Below are positions 37,892-47,253 of a stretch of DNA of 64,000 bases, piece by piece. Both the position numbers and the translations under genes were made by a program. Every line of letters begins with the position of its first letter. Within the stretch, counting starts at the first letter, position 1. The stretch is from Verrucomicrobiota bacterium. Lineage in GTDB: Bacteria > Verrucomicrobiota > Verrucomicrobiia > Verrucomicrobiales > DEV007. The stretch is from contig DAOUQC010000009.1 of NCBI GenBank assembly GCA_030625775.1, forward strand, positions 17,751 through 81,750, in the 5' to 3' direction. A model generated the notes under the pieces. It was not told the DNA's origin, did no database searches, and saw only the letters and a program-made list of their open reading frames with translations.

Positions 37892-40800
37892 GTGAATCTG
37901 CGTTTCCCCTCTCTTCCACTCCTTGCGCTTGGACTCATCCAAAGCTTCTGCCTCTCCACTGCAAACTCGGCCCCCTCCCAAACTGAGCCGGTTGATTTCA
38001 CCCGTGATATCCGCCCCATCCTTTCGACCGCATGTTTTCATTGCCATGGCCCGGACGAAAAAAATCGCGAAGCCGACCTGCGACTGGATAACGAAAAGGG
38101 AGCTTTCGCCAGTCTCGAAGGAGGTCACAAAGCTTTTGTCGCCGGCAAACCCGAACGCAGCGAAGCCTTCGCACGAATCACCACCAAAGACGCAGACGAA
38201 CTGATGCCACCCCCGGACTCAGGCAAAGAAATCACACTCGAGCAAGCCAAGCTGATCAAACGCTGGATCAAACAAGGCGCGAAGTGGGGCAAGCATTGGG
38301 CATTCGAAGCACCGAAGCGTCCAAAAACTCCCGTGCTCGCCGCTGCTAATGACAAAGCTCCGAATGGCCCCGCTGCCCGAGTAGCCAACCCCATCGATAA
38401 CTTCGTTTTTGATCGTTTGAACCGTGAAGGTCTGAGCCCATCGCCAGAAGCAGATCGCAGCACCCAACTGCGCAGACTGAGCCTCGATCTGGTCGGCCTC
38501 CCTCCAAGCGCTAAAGAACTCAATACTTTCCTCACCGATAAGAGTTCCACTGCCTGGGACAAACAAATCGACCGACTGCTAAAGTCCCCACATTTTGGCG
38601 AACGCTGGGGGCGCGTCTGGCTCGATGCAGCGCGTTACGCGGATTCGGACGGTTATGAAAAAGACAAACCACGCGAGGTGTGGTTTTACCGTGACTGGGT
38701 GATCTCAGCCATGAACAAGGACATGCCTTACAATCAATTCGTTATCGAACAGATTGCTGGTGATCTTTTACCCAACGCGACCCAGGACCAAATCGTTGCA
38801 ACAGGTTTTCTGCGCAACTCGATGCTCAATGAAGAGGGTGGAATCGACCCAGAGGAATTTCGTATGATCGCCATGTTCGACCGCATGGATGCCGTCGGTA
38901 AGGCAGTGCTCGGATTCACCATGCAGTGTGGCCAGTGTCACACTCACAAATACGATCCGCTGACGCAGGAGGATTATTACCGAACTTTTGCTTATCTGAA
39001 TAATTCGCACGAAGCCCAACCTATCGTCTATACGGCCAAGCAAAGAAAACAACGGGACGAGTTGTTTGGAGCGATCGCGAAAATCGAAGAAACCTTGAGA
39101 GTCAAACATGCCGATTGGCCGGCTCGCATGGCAGCCTGGGAGGAAACGGTGCGCAACAACCAACCGAAATGGGAAGTGCTTAAACTCAAAAACAGCTCAG
39201 GCAATAACGGACAACGCTATTACGAACAGAAAGATGGATCCTATCTGGCCCAGGGGTACGCATCAACCAAACTCACGGCCCCTTTTGCCGCGACCACCAA
39301 AGCTCCAAAGATCCGCTCCTTTCAATTAGAAGTTCTCAACCACCCGAACCTGCCGGGCGGCGGGCCCGGACGTGGCTTGCTCGGACGTTATTCGATCAGC
39401 GAGTTCCAAGTAAAAGCACAAAGCATCAAGGACTCAAAAATGAGCAAGACGGTGAAATTTTCCCGCGCCACAGCCGACTACGACAATGAAAAAACCAAGA
39501 TGAAAGCGCCTTACCTCGACAAGCGGGATGGTGAAAGCTCCGGGCAGACAGGTCCTATCAGTTTTGCCATCGACGGTGACAACAAAACGGGCTGGGGCAC
39601 CGACGGCGGGCCCGGTCGCCACAATGAAGAACACCGTGCAGTGTTTGTTGCCGACAAAGATGTGGCCTTTCCCGGAGGAACCAAACTGACGGTGACTATG
39701 GTTCAACGTCAGGGTGGCTGGAACAGTGATGACAACCAGACCATGAATCTCGGACGCTTCCGGATTTCGATTAGCGGCAAGGAAGTAGATGCCGATGCCC
39801 TGCCGTCCGATGTCAGAAAAATCATCAATACCGTTCCGGCAGACAACCGCAGTCCGGAACAAAGCAAAAAAGTATTCACTTACTGGCGCACAACTTTACC
39901 CGAGTGGAAAGCAGCCAATGCAAAAATCGAAACGCTGTGGAAAAAACATCCGGAAGGGACGACGCAATTTGTGTATCAGGAAATGGAACAAGGCAGAAAA
40001 ACCCACATGCTGAAACGCGGTGACTTCCTCAGCCCGGAAAAAGAAGTCACTTCGGGCATCCCTTCTTTTCTCCATGCCATGCCCAAAAACGCCGGGACCG
40101 GACGACTGGCCTTTGCTCGCTGGCTGACTGATCGCCAATCCCCGACAACTGCTCGAACCGTCGTCAATCGGATCTGGCAGGCTTATTTTGGATCGGGACT
40201 TTTTGAAACCGCAGACGATCTGGGGTCAACCGGTTCGTCACCATCGCATCAGGAACTTTTGGACTGGCTGGCAGTCGAGCTGATGGAAAACAACTGGTCG
40301 CTCAAACACATCCATCGACTGGTCGCGCAATCCGCCACCTATCGGCAATCATCGTCAGTCAGCGAAACGATGGCAGCATGCGATCCCGACAATCGCCTGC
40401 TCGCCCGCGGACCTCGTTTCCGGGTCGACGCCGAAATCGTGCGCGACATTTTCCTTTCCGCCAGCGGACTGCTGAACCCTAAAGTGGGTGGCCCCAGTGT
40501 GTATCCACCAGCGCCCGCCTTCCTGTTTGAAAAGCCCGCAAGTTACGGCCCCAAACACTGGGGGCACGACACCGGTCCGGAAAAATACCGTCGTGCTTTA
40601 TACACCTTCCGTTTTCGCTCTGTTCCCTACCCTGCCCTGCAGACCTTTGATGCGCCGAGTGGAGAATTTGCCGTGGTCAAACGGGTCCGCTCCAACACTC
40701 CCTTGCAGGCTTTGACCACTCTCAACGAACCACTGTTTGTCGAATCGGCCCAGGCCCTGGCTCGTCTAGCGGTCACCAACGGCGGCAAGACTGACGCTGA

Positions 40801-41071
40801 TCGCTTGAACTATATCTTCCGCCGCTGCGTCGCCCGTCGACCAAATGGCGAAGAATCCTCCCTGCTACTGAAACTGCTGACGGCTCAAATCGCAAGATTC
40901 AACAAAGGCGAACTCGATCCGGAAAAAGTGCTGACTCCACCGCTCGGCCCCGATGGCAAAGCACCAGCCACTCCAGCACAACCGAAAGGTATCACCCCCG
41001 CGCAACTCGGCGGCTGGATCGTTGTCAGCCGCGTTATTTTGAACATGGATGAAACCATTACGAAGGAATGA
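37892..41071 (+). CDS. Planctomycete-type PSCyt1 / DUF1549 / DUF1553 protein
   Basis: The track start at 37832 is a TTG; the GTG at 37892 gives a clean signal peptide (NLRFPSLPLLALGLIQSFCL to NSA). The protein has PSCyt1 with CFHCHGPDEKNREADLRLD, then DUF1549 (NPIDNFVFDRLNREGLSPSP, SPHFGERWGRVWLDAARYAD), a middle beta domain, and DUF1553 (GRLAFARWLTDRQSPTTARTVVNRIWQAYFG, LLARGPRFRVDAEIVRD). The family is abundant in PVC bacteria, secreted, heme-c-containing and suspected in polysaccharide or sugar oxidation. It pairs with the DUF1501 gene 62 bases downstream. Confidence 0.92.
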   Translation: MNLRFPSLPLLALGLIQSFCLSTANSAPSQTEPVDFTRDIRPILSTACFHCHGPDEKNREADLRLDNEKGAFASLEGGHKAFVAGKPERSEAFARITTKDADELMPPPDSGKEITLEQAKLIKRWIKQGAKWGKHWAFEAPKRPKTPVLAAANDKAPNGPAARVANPIDNFVFDRLNREGLSPSPEADRSTQLRRLSLDLVGLPPSAKELNTFLTDKSSTAWDKQIDRLLKSPHFGERWGRVWLDAARYADSDGYEKDKPREVWFYRDWVISAMNKDMPYNQFVIEQIAGDLLPNATQDQIVATGFLRNSMLNEEGGIDPEEFRMIAMFDRMDAVGKAVLGFTMQCGQCHTHKYDPLTQEDYYRTFAYLNNSHEAQPIVYTAKQRKQRDELFGAIAKIEETLRVKHADWPARMAAWEETVRNNQPKWEVLKLKNSSGNNGQRYYEQKDGSYLAQGYASTKLTAPFAATTKAPKIRSFQLEVLNHPNLPGGGPGRGLLGRYSISEFQVKAQSIKDSKMSKTVKFSRATADYDNEKTKMKAPYLDKRDGESSGQTGPISFAIDGDNKTGWGTDGGPGRHNEEHRAVFVADKDVAFPGGTKLTVTMVQRQGGWNSDDNQTMNLGRFRISISGKEVDADALPSDVRKIINTVPADNRSPEQSKKVFTYWRTTLPEWKAANAKIETLWKKHPEGTTQFVYQEMEQGRKTHMLKRGDFLSPEKEVTSGIPSFLHAMPKNAGTGRLAFARWLTDRQSPTTARTVVNRIWQAYFGSGLFETADDLGSTGSSPSHQELLDWLAVELMENNWSLKHIHRLVAQSATYRQSSSVSETMAACDPDNRLLARGPRFRVDAEIVRDIFLSASGLLNPKVGGPSVYPPAPAFLFEKPASYGPKHWGHDTGPEKYRRALYTFRFRSVPYPALQTFDAPSGEFAVVKRVRSNTPLQALTTLNEPLFVESAQALARLAVTNGGKTDADRLNYIFRRCVARRPNGEESSLLLKLLTAQIARFNKGELDPEKVLTPPLGPDGKAPATPAQPKGITPAQLGGWIVVSRVILNMDETITKE

Positions 41072-41133
41072 AGAAGGCTGTAGGCCCCTGAAACGTCCAC
41101 TTAATATAATTCGATCGATTACTTTTTACTGCT

Positions 41134-42579
41134 ATGAAAAATCCTCTTACTTCCCACCAAGCTGCTGCCACTGACCTCTCCCGCCGATGGTTTTTGAAAG
41201 ACTGTGGTGTCGGTCTCGGCTCGATCGCCATGACCCATCTGCTCGCCGATCAAAGTCAGGCTGCACTGTCCGCCAAGTCCGGGCCGGTCGATCCACTCGC
41301 GGTAAAACGTTCACACTTCCCAGCGAAAGCAAAAAACGTCATCTACCTCTTCATGGGCGGTGGCCCCAGCCATTTGGAGATGTTCGACAACAAACCGATG
41401 CTGAGCAAATTTGATGGCACCCTTCCTCCGGCGGATTTGCTCAAAGGTTACCGCGCCGCTTTCATCAATCCCAGTTCGACTCTCCTAGGACCCAAATTCA
41501 AATATGCCAAACACGGCCAATCAGGCATCGAAATGTCCGAGTTGCTACCAAATCTGGCCACCGTCGCTGACGACATCGCGGTGGTGAAGTCGATGAAAAC
41601 CGACGCCTTCAATCATGCCCCGGCGCAGATCCTGATGAGCACCGGTAATACCCAGTTCGGCAAACCGAGCCTCGGTGCCTGGGCAACTTACGGCCTGGGA
41701 TGTGAAACCCGTGACCTACCGGCTTTTGTTGTTCTCAGTTCCGGCAAAAAAGGCCCCAGTGGAGGCAACGCCAACTGGGGCAGCGGCTTTTTGCCCACCG
41801 TGCATGCGGGCGTTCCTTTCCGCAGCACTGGTGATCCCGTGCTCTATTTATCCAACCCCTCGGGAGTGGATGAAAAGCTCCAGCACGACTCACTCGGCGC
41901 GATCAATCAACTGAACCGTATCCGCCAGAAAAAAGTAGGTGACCCTGAGATTTCGACACGCATCAATTCTTTTGAAATGGCCTTCCGTATGCAAAGCAGT
42001 GCGCCGGAACTGATGGATTTATCAGATGAGCCGCAACACCTGCTCGACCTCTACGGAGCCAAACCCGGTGAATCGTCTTTTGCCAACAACTGTCTGCTCG
42101 CCCGACGCATGATTGAACGCGGCGTACGTTTTGTAGAACTGTTTCATGAATCCTGGGATCAACACGGCGGATTGGTCAATGGCATGAAAAAAAACTGTGC
42201 CGACACCGAGCAGGCCAGTGCGGCATTGATCAAAGATCTCAAACAACGCGGCCTGCTCGACGACACCCTGATCGTTTGGGGCGGAGAATTCGGCCGCACC
42301 CCGATGGTTCAGGGCAGCACCGACGGACGCGATCACCACCCCAACGCATTCAGCATGTGGATGGCCGGTGGAGGAATCAAAGGCGGCGTCACTTACGGCG
42401 AAACCGATGATTTCGGATTCAACACCGTGGAAGACCCGGTGCACGTGCGCGACCTGCACGCCACTATTTTACACTTGCTCGGATTCAATCACGAGCGCCT
42501 GAACTTTTCCTTCCAAGGCCTAGACCAACGACTCACCGGCGTCGAACCCGCCCATGTCGTCCATGACTTGATAGCGTGA
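41134..42579 (+). CDS. DUF1501 family protein with Tat signal
   Basis: The 481-residue protein has a twin-arginine-like signal (SRRWFLKDCGVGLGSIAMTH) and the DUF1501 core: KNVIYLFMGGGPSHLEMFDN, WGGEFGRTPM, and DGRDHHPNAFSMWMAGGGIKGG. DUF1501 belongs to the alkaline-phosphatase/sulfatase-like fold. The usual PVC pairing with a PSCyt1/DUF1549/DUF1553 gene upstream supports a common complex or pathway. The enzymatic reaction is unknown. Confidence 0.9.
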   Translation: MKNPLTSHQAAATDLSRRWFLKDCGVGLGSIAMTHLLADQSQAALSAKSGPVDPLAVKRSHFPAKAKNVIYLFMGGGPSHLEMFDNKPMLSKFDGTLPPADLLKGYRAAFINPSSTLLGPKFKYAKHGQSGIEMSELLPNLATVADDIAVVKSMKTDAFNHAPAQILMSTGNTQFGKPSLGAWATYGLGCETRDLPAFVVLSSGKKGPSGGNANWGSGFLPTVHAGVPFRSTGDPVLYLSNPSGVDEKLQHDSLGAINQLNRIRQKKVGDPEISTRINSFEMAFRMQSSAPELMDLSDEPQHLLDLYGAKPGESSFANNCLLARRMIERGVRFVELFHESWDQHGGLVNGMKKNCADTEQASAALIKDLKQRGLLDDTLIVWGGEFGRTPMVQGSTDGRDHHPNAFSMWMAGGGIKGGVTYGETDDFGFNTVEDPVHVRDLHATILHLLGFNHERLNFSFQGLDQRLTGVEPAHVVHDLIA

Positions 42580-42589
42580 GACAAAAATC

Positions 42590-42607
42590 CTGCTTGAACC
42601 GAAGCAG
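42590..42607 (+). terminator. Possible terminator hairpin after the DUF1501 gene
   Basis: CTGCTT-GAACCG-AAGCAG forms a 6-base-pair stem starting 10 bases after the DUF1501 stop, followed by CTTTGAG. The short T run makes it a weak call. Confidence 0.3.
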
Positions 42608-42629
42608 CTTTGAGTAAAGCATAATATCC

Positions 42630-42956
42630 ATGCTAATCATCAAACGCTTACTCACGGCCGCCGGATGTCTAATTCCAACTGTGCTCATTATCTTTTTTAC
42701 CTTGAGTTGCGTCGGCGGCGCTGTCGTTGGCGCCATAGCAGGAGGAAAAATGGAAGACCAGACTGATAGCTACGAAGCAGGAAAGCTTGCCGGCGAGCAA
42801 TTTGGTGAGGAATTCCTTATCTGGATACTTATTGGATCCATTGCGCTGTCAGCAATCATATCTCTCATCGTCGCTTTCAGCGGACTCTTGCCGTGGTGCC
42901 GTAAACCAGTGGATCCCCATGCTTTGGCAAACCCCTCCCCACCAGCCGAGCAATAA
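42630..42956 (+). CDS. Small two-helix membrane protein
   Basis: The 108-residue protein has an N-terminal helix (LIPTVLIIFFTLSCVGGAVVGAIAGG), a short acidic loop (MEDQTDSYEAGKLAGEQFGE) and a second helix (FLIWILIGSIALSAIISLIVAF). No family was recognised. It lies 50 bases downstream of the DUF1501 gene and convergent to the hydrolase gene. Confidence 0.55.
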   Translation: MLIIKRLLTAAGCLIPTVLIIFFTLSCVGGAVVGAIAGGKMEDQTDSYEAGKLAGEQFGEEFLIWILIGSIALSAIISLIVAFSGLLPWCRKPVDPHALANPSPPAEQ

Positions 42957-42966
42957 CGAGAAACCT

Positions 42967-44787
42967 CTACTGTTTCTGCTCTTTATCGCAGCTTGGATCC
43001 AGCGGCGTTGCTTTACCGACTTGATCAACCGGGTGGGTGAACAAGTAGCGCCAGACGTTTTCGTGAACAAAATTACCTTCGGCATCCTTGCGTGCACTTC
43101 CCCCGGGCTGAACTGATGAATGCGCTCTCCTCACATCACCCTTCACATCAAAATCGGTGATCAGGCGCCGACTGTTTTCAAAAGGTGGTTTCGTTTGATC
43201 CACATTCACGATCGGACCAAATCTATTCAAACCGATCAGCTCCCACGAGCGACAATAGTGATCGCCGGTCCAGCCCCCGTCGAGCACATGCGAAAAACCA
43301 AAATAACGATTCTCCGGAGTCGCTGAAGGCAATTTCTGCCAAACCTGATGTTGATCACGTGGGCCACACAACATCACCACCCGGCTGACTTTTTTGTGTT
43401 TGGCAAATCGAGCCGAAGTCGTCGAACCGTGGGAGCTGCCTGCCATGATCACATCATCCCAACGCAGATCCTTGCCATCAGCTGTGAGGAAATAATCCCA
43501 GCCGCCCTGAGGATTCTCTTTAGCCAACCAGGTCACGAACTGTCGCGCACGCTCCATCATTCCGTCAGGCTTGGCAAGATCGACATCCTTACTGAAATCC
43601 TCCCCGGTCGCCGCTTCTATCCTGACGTTGCCTCGACAGTTCTCACCAACCGGCTTCTCAAGACAGACCTTGCCAAACCACTGCTTGGCGTAAGCGATCT
43701 GAACCGCATGCAAACCGTAGTCAGCCAGACGCTCAAACAATCGTGAGTTGTGCCCCATCATCCAGATCACCAGTTTCCCTCTCGGTGCAACACTGGTATC
43801 GACAATGGCGTTCTCCAGATCCTGAGGTTTTTTATCATCCCCAAAAACAAAACCAATCTTCGGGTATTCCTTCGTCCGCGAGTCCAACTTGCTCGCACGA
43901 GCTGAGAGTTTGTAACGCTGCGGCTTTGCATCCTTGTAGGCAAACTTCGTCGACGAGCCTGGAAGCTGCGATGAAATACTCTTTGCCACCTGCTGCCCGA
44001 GCACGGTGTACCCACTGCTTTTGAAATGCACATCCTTAGGGTTTTGAAGCTCTGCCAATTTAGGAAGAACCAAGGCATACAAATCATCAATCGCGATCTT
44101 TTGCTCCTTCATCACCCGTGCAGCGACTGTATTACGTTCCACGATCGACTTCGCCCATTTTGCATCATCCTGCCAATCTTCCGGGATCGGTGTGGTGCTG
44201 GCCCAGATCAGCGTATTCCCCCTCGCCTTGAGACGTTCAATGATTGTTCTCAATCGTGATTCATAATCCTCCAGAGGCGTCCGGCGGTCATGAATGCCGA
44301 AGTTAAAATGAATCACATCCCAATCCCCTACGCCCAACCACACATCCAGTTTCTTTAAAGCCGTGGCGGTTGGACCACAATTTGCCGGTGCCCGATGCAC
44401 ATTGGCTTTCCCTGCCAAAGCCTTGCGTGTCGCAGAGGTGTAACCCCTCGAAACCGAATCGCCGATCAGTAGAATGCGGGGCAGCTTGGGATCATCTTTC
44501 ACAAAGTCCCAGGCAGTGGTCCCTCCTTTTACTTTCGCTTTTTTATAGATCGGCAAGTAAAAGCCACCGAGATTTTCTTCCAACACACTCTCCCATGCTT
44601 GCTGCTCTGGTGACAAGGTCGCTTTCCAAACCGCAAATTTTTTACTGATGACGGCATCTTCTTCGGCCTTCTTCGCTTTTTGAGCTGCAGCCTCCTTGGC
44701 GTTGGTTGGCTCACCGGCACTGTTCCCGGTATATGGACCCCATAGTAGAACGGCAAAAAGAAAATAGTAAGTGGATGGGATTTTCAT
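42967..44787 (-). CDS. Secreted SGNH hydrolase fused to an alpha/beta-hydrolase-like domain
   Basis: The start ending at 44787 gives a signal peptide (MKIPSTYYFLFAVLLWGPYTG). Residues ~110-280 form an SGNH/GDSL esterase: block I LLIGDSVSRGY, block III HFNFGIHD, and block V KDVHFKSSGY with Asp and His. Residues ~320-600 have alpha/beta-hydrolase features (KLVIWMMGHNSRLFE, a nucleophile elbow AGSSHGSTTS, and a late His in DFDVKGDVRRAHSS). Both halves could be carbohydrate- or lipid-ester hydrolases. The fusion is unusual; the second half resembles BPSS1187-type proteins, from memory. Confidence 0.75.
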   Translation of the reverse strand: MKIPSTYYFLFAVLLWGPYTGNSAGEPTNAKEAAAQKAKKAEEDAVISKKFAVWKATLSPEQQAWESVLEENLGGFYLPIYKKAKVKGGTTAWDFVKDDPKLPRILLIGDSVSRGYTSATRKALAGKANVHRAPANCGPTATALKKLDVWLGVGDWDVIHFNFGIHDRRTPLEDYESRLRTIIERLKARGNTLIWASTTPIPEDWQDDAKWAKSIVERNTVAARVMKEQKIAIDDLYALVLPKLAELQNPKDVHFKSSGYTVLGQQVAKSISSQLPGSSTKFAYKDAKPQRYKLSARASKLDSRTKEYPKIGFVFGDDKKPQDLENAIVDTSVAPRGKLVIWMMGHNSRLFERLADYGLHAVQIAYAKQWFGKVCLEKPVGENCRGNVRIEAATGEDFSKDVDLAKPDGMMERARQFVTWLAKENPQGGWDYFLTADGKDLRWDDVIMAGSSHGSTTSARFAKHKKVSRVVMLCGPRDQHQVWQKLPSATPENRYFGFSHVLDGGWTGDHYCRSWELIGLNRFGPIVNVDQTKPPFENSRRLITDFDVKGDVRRAHSSVQPGGSARKDAEGNFVHENVWRYLFTHPVDQVGKATPLDPSCDKEQKQ

Positions 44788-44847
44788 AGAAGGGAGCTTA
44801 AATAAATGGAAAAATAATACGATCCAAAATTTGATCGCTCTGAATAA

Positions 44848-44893
44848 CAAAACAAAAAAACACCCACCCCTGACAAAGTAAAGGGCAGGTGTT
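44848..44893 (-). terminator. Rho-independent terminator of the cytochrome c'-like gene
   Basis: On the minus strand AACACCTGCCCTT pairs imperfectly with AGGGGTGGGTGTT across a nine-base loop, followed by TTTTTTGTTTTG. It begins about 40 bases after the stop of the cytochrome gene at 44934. Confidence 0.75.
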
Positions 44894-44933
44894 GTCACTT
44901 GCCGGTTTTTAATCGGCAGCCAACTAAAGAAAA

Positions 44934-45377
44934 TTATTTCTTTTTCTTGTGAGCCTTATGGCAGGAAGTACAGGATTCTGTCATTTTTTTGAAAGCTTTC
45001 TCCACCGCCGCAGCATTTTTAGCTTTGGCTGCAGCAATCACTGCATCGCTGCCATTGCGCAAAGTCTTCGATGCGGCATTGGCCCAGATTCCATCCGGAC
45101 AGCGTTTGTCCTCCATCAGGATATAGCTGGTTTCATTCAGGATTTCTGCGTGCTCAATCAAAGAAGCCCAGTCATCCTCTGTCTTCGGACCTGCCGCGAT
45201 TTCTTTTTTCAATGCCCCGCAATTGGGTTTCATCACATTTTTCATCCAGGTTGCCGTATTCAAAGGACGGGTGTCCCCCTTTTTCACTTTGGCAAATCCA
45301 TCTGCCATCAGTCCCAGAGCAATTGCCATTGTTCCAGCGATCATCGCCACCATCCATTTTTTATTATTTTGAATCAT
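44934..45377 (-). CDS. Cytochrome c'-like four-helix heme protein
   Basis: The 147-residue protein has a signal peptide (MIQNNKKWMVAMIAGTMAIALGLMADGFA), a helical body (WASLIEHAEILNETSYILM, AVEKAFKKMTESC) and one C-terminal heme c motif, CTSCHKAH, followed by a Lys tail. The C-terminal CxxCH after helices is the architecture of cytochrome c' and c556. Cytochromes c' bind NO, which would fit the upstream nitrite/NO reductase loci, but an electron-transfer role is equally possible. It is monocistronic with its own terminator. Confidence 0.75.
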   Translation of the reverse strand: MIQNNKKWMVAMIAGTMAIALGLMADGFAKVKKGDTRPLNTATWMKNVMKPNCGALKKEIAAGPKTEDDWASLIEHAEILNETSYILMEDKRCPDGIWANAASKTLRNGSDAVIAAAKAKNAAAVEKAFKKMTESCTSCHKAHKKKK

Positions 45378-45555
45378 TTTTTTGGGTTTTTTTGTTTTTA
45401 ATTCAGACTCAGCAGCAAAGCTTTAAATACGATAAAATCCTCCCCCTAAGTGTCAATCCTAAAATCATCTACCTCCATACCGCATGATGAATACTGGACG
45501 TGCCAGTAAAAATATTGCACCATACACCTGCCCTCACTTCTCCCCTAACTCCCCC

Positions 45556-46866
45556 ATGAGCAACAAAACCGAAAATCCGTCAATGCCGGAATCCGATCCC
45601 GCCACCGTTCGCCGTGTTGTCATCGCCAGTTTCATGGGAACCATGATCGAATGGTATGACTTCTTTCTCTACGGCACGGCTGCCGCGCTTGTCTTCGGTG
45701 AACTTTTTTTTCCGGACCTCGACCCCACCACCGGGGACATTGCTGCTCTGGGAACTTTCGCTCTCGGTTTTTTTGCCCGGCCGATCGGCGGTGTGTTTTT
45801 TGCCCACTTCGGAGATCGGGTGGGCCGCAAGTCAGTGCTCATCACCACTCTCATGCTGATGGGGGTCGCCACCTTCCTCATCGGCGTCTTGCCGACCTAC
45901 GAAACCGCCGGCATCTGGGCACCCGTTCTACTGGTCACTTTGCGTTTCATCCAAGGCTTCGGCGTGGGTGGCGAATGGGGCGGTGCGGTGCTCATGGCTG
46001 TCGAGCACGGCCACAAAGGCAAACGTGGCTTCTACGGCTCCTGGGTACAGGCAGGTGTTCCGGTCGGATTATTGCTTGCGACTGGGGTATTTTCACTTTG
46101 CACGCTGATGCCAGAGGAATCCTTTCTGGCCTGGGGGTGGCGCATCCCTTTTCTTCTGGGAATCGTGCTACTGGCCGTGGGCATGTTTATTCGTCTCCAA
46201 ATCACGGAAAGCCCCTTGTTCACCAGGATGAGTGAGGAAGGAACTCAAGCCAAAATCCCTGTCATCGAAACCCTGAAACGTCATCCAAAAAACGTCGCCC
46301 TGGCGATGGGCATGCGCTTTGCCGAAAATGCCGGTTATTACATTTTTACTGTCTACTCTCTTACTTATGCCACCCAGCAACTTGGGCTGCCAAAATCAAC
46401 CATCCTCAACGGGGTGATCCTGGCTGCCTTCGCGCAACTGATTGCCATTCCCTACTTCGGCGCCTTGTCGGACCGCATCGGACGGCGACCGGTTTACATG
46501 GCGGGCGCTCTGGCGATGCTCGTATTCCCCTTCCTCTTTTTTGCCCTGCTCGACACCCAATCCACAGTACTCATCTGGCTGGCGATTGTATTAGCTCTCA
46601 TCATCCATGCCTCGATGTATGGACCACAAGCCGCCTTCTTTTCCGAACTGTTCGGCACCAACGTCCGCTACAGCGGAGCATCGCTGGGTTATCAGCTCGC
46701 TGCCCCCTTTGCCGGTGGACTCGCTCCGATGATCGCCGCGGGACTGCTGTTATGGGCCGATGGAAAACCCTGGCCAATCGCAGTTTATCTCGCTCTGACC
46801 GCCGTTATCACCATCGTCTCGGTGTGGTTCGCTGAAGAAACCCACAAGGCCAACATGGATCACTGA
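45556..46866 (+). CDS. MFS transporter, metabolite:H+ symporter (MHS) family
   Basis: The ATG at 45556 is preferred over 45484 because the extra 24 residues have no membrane or family character. The protein has 12 predicted membrane helices. Family marks include ASFMGTMIEWYDFFLYGTAAAL in helix I, HFGDRVGRKSVL in the loop 2-3 motif, RFIQGFGVGGEWGGAVL, and GALSDRIGRRPVYM. MHS proteins import organic acids or osmolytes such as alpha-ketoglutarate, citrate, proline or betaine. The substrate cannot be read from the sequence. Confidence 0.9.
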   Translation: MSNKTENPSMPESDPATVRRVVIASFMGTMIEWYDFFLYGTAAALVFGELFFPDLDPTTGDIAALGTFALGFFARPIGGVFFAHFGDRVGRKSVLITTLMLMGVATFLIGVLPTYETAGIWAPVLLVTLRFIQGFGVGGEWGGAVLMAVEHGHKGKRGFYGSWVQAGVPVGLLLATGVFSLCTLMPEESFLAWGWRIPFLLGIVLLAVGMFIRLQITESPLFTRMSEEGTQAKIPVIETLKRHPKNVALAMGMRFAENAGYYIFTVYSLTYATQQLGLPKSTILNGVILAAFAQLIAIPYFGALSDRIGRRPVYMAGALAMLVFPFLFFALLDTQSTVLIWLAIVLALIIHASMYGPQAAFFSELFGTNVRYSGASLGYQLAAPFAGGLAPMIAAGLLLWADGKPWPIAVYLALTAVITIVSVWFAEETHKANMDH

Positions 46867-46890
46867 CGAGCATTTCAGAGAAGGGAGAGA

Positions 46891-47253
46891 TCAAGGTTTC
46901 TTTTTCACTGCGCCCGATTGCGGCTTGCCGGAAGTCTTTCTCCCTCCGGTCTTCGTTTCCTGATTTCCGCTACAAAGAAAAGCCACCAGGTCCTGCAATT
47001 TTTTTGCCCAGAGCTTCAAAACCATCCGACATCAGCGAAACCGGCAGGGCATGGATCTCCTTAATATCATCCCTCTGACCGTGTGAGACTGGGAAACCAC
47101 ATCAACCAGTGCGACCTCCTTTTCATCAGCTGATGAAAACAGCCCGACAAAACCCCCTCCATCACGTGTGGTAACAATGTAGCTGATATACTCGGGATTG
47201 ATCGATGCCCCAGGGTCGATGATGCACCTCGCGGAACAACCAATGAAAGTCAC
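46891..47253 (-). pseudogene. Frameshifted C-terminal remnant of a PVC heme-binding-domain protein
   Basis: Read on the minus strand, three frames join into a recognisable tail: CIIDPGASINPEYISYIVTT, then DDIKEIHALPVSLMSDGFEA, then LQDLVAFL. This is the C-terminal pattern of the large planctomycete/verrucomicrobial heme-binding (CxxCH) proteins. One frameshift lies near 47065-47085 and one at a seven-T run at 46999-47005. No CxxCH is left. The fragment starts immediately after the stop of the H1-like gene, so most of the original gene has been deleted. Confidence 0.7.
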
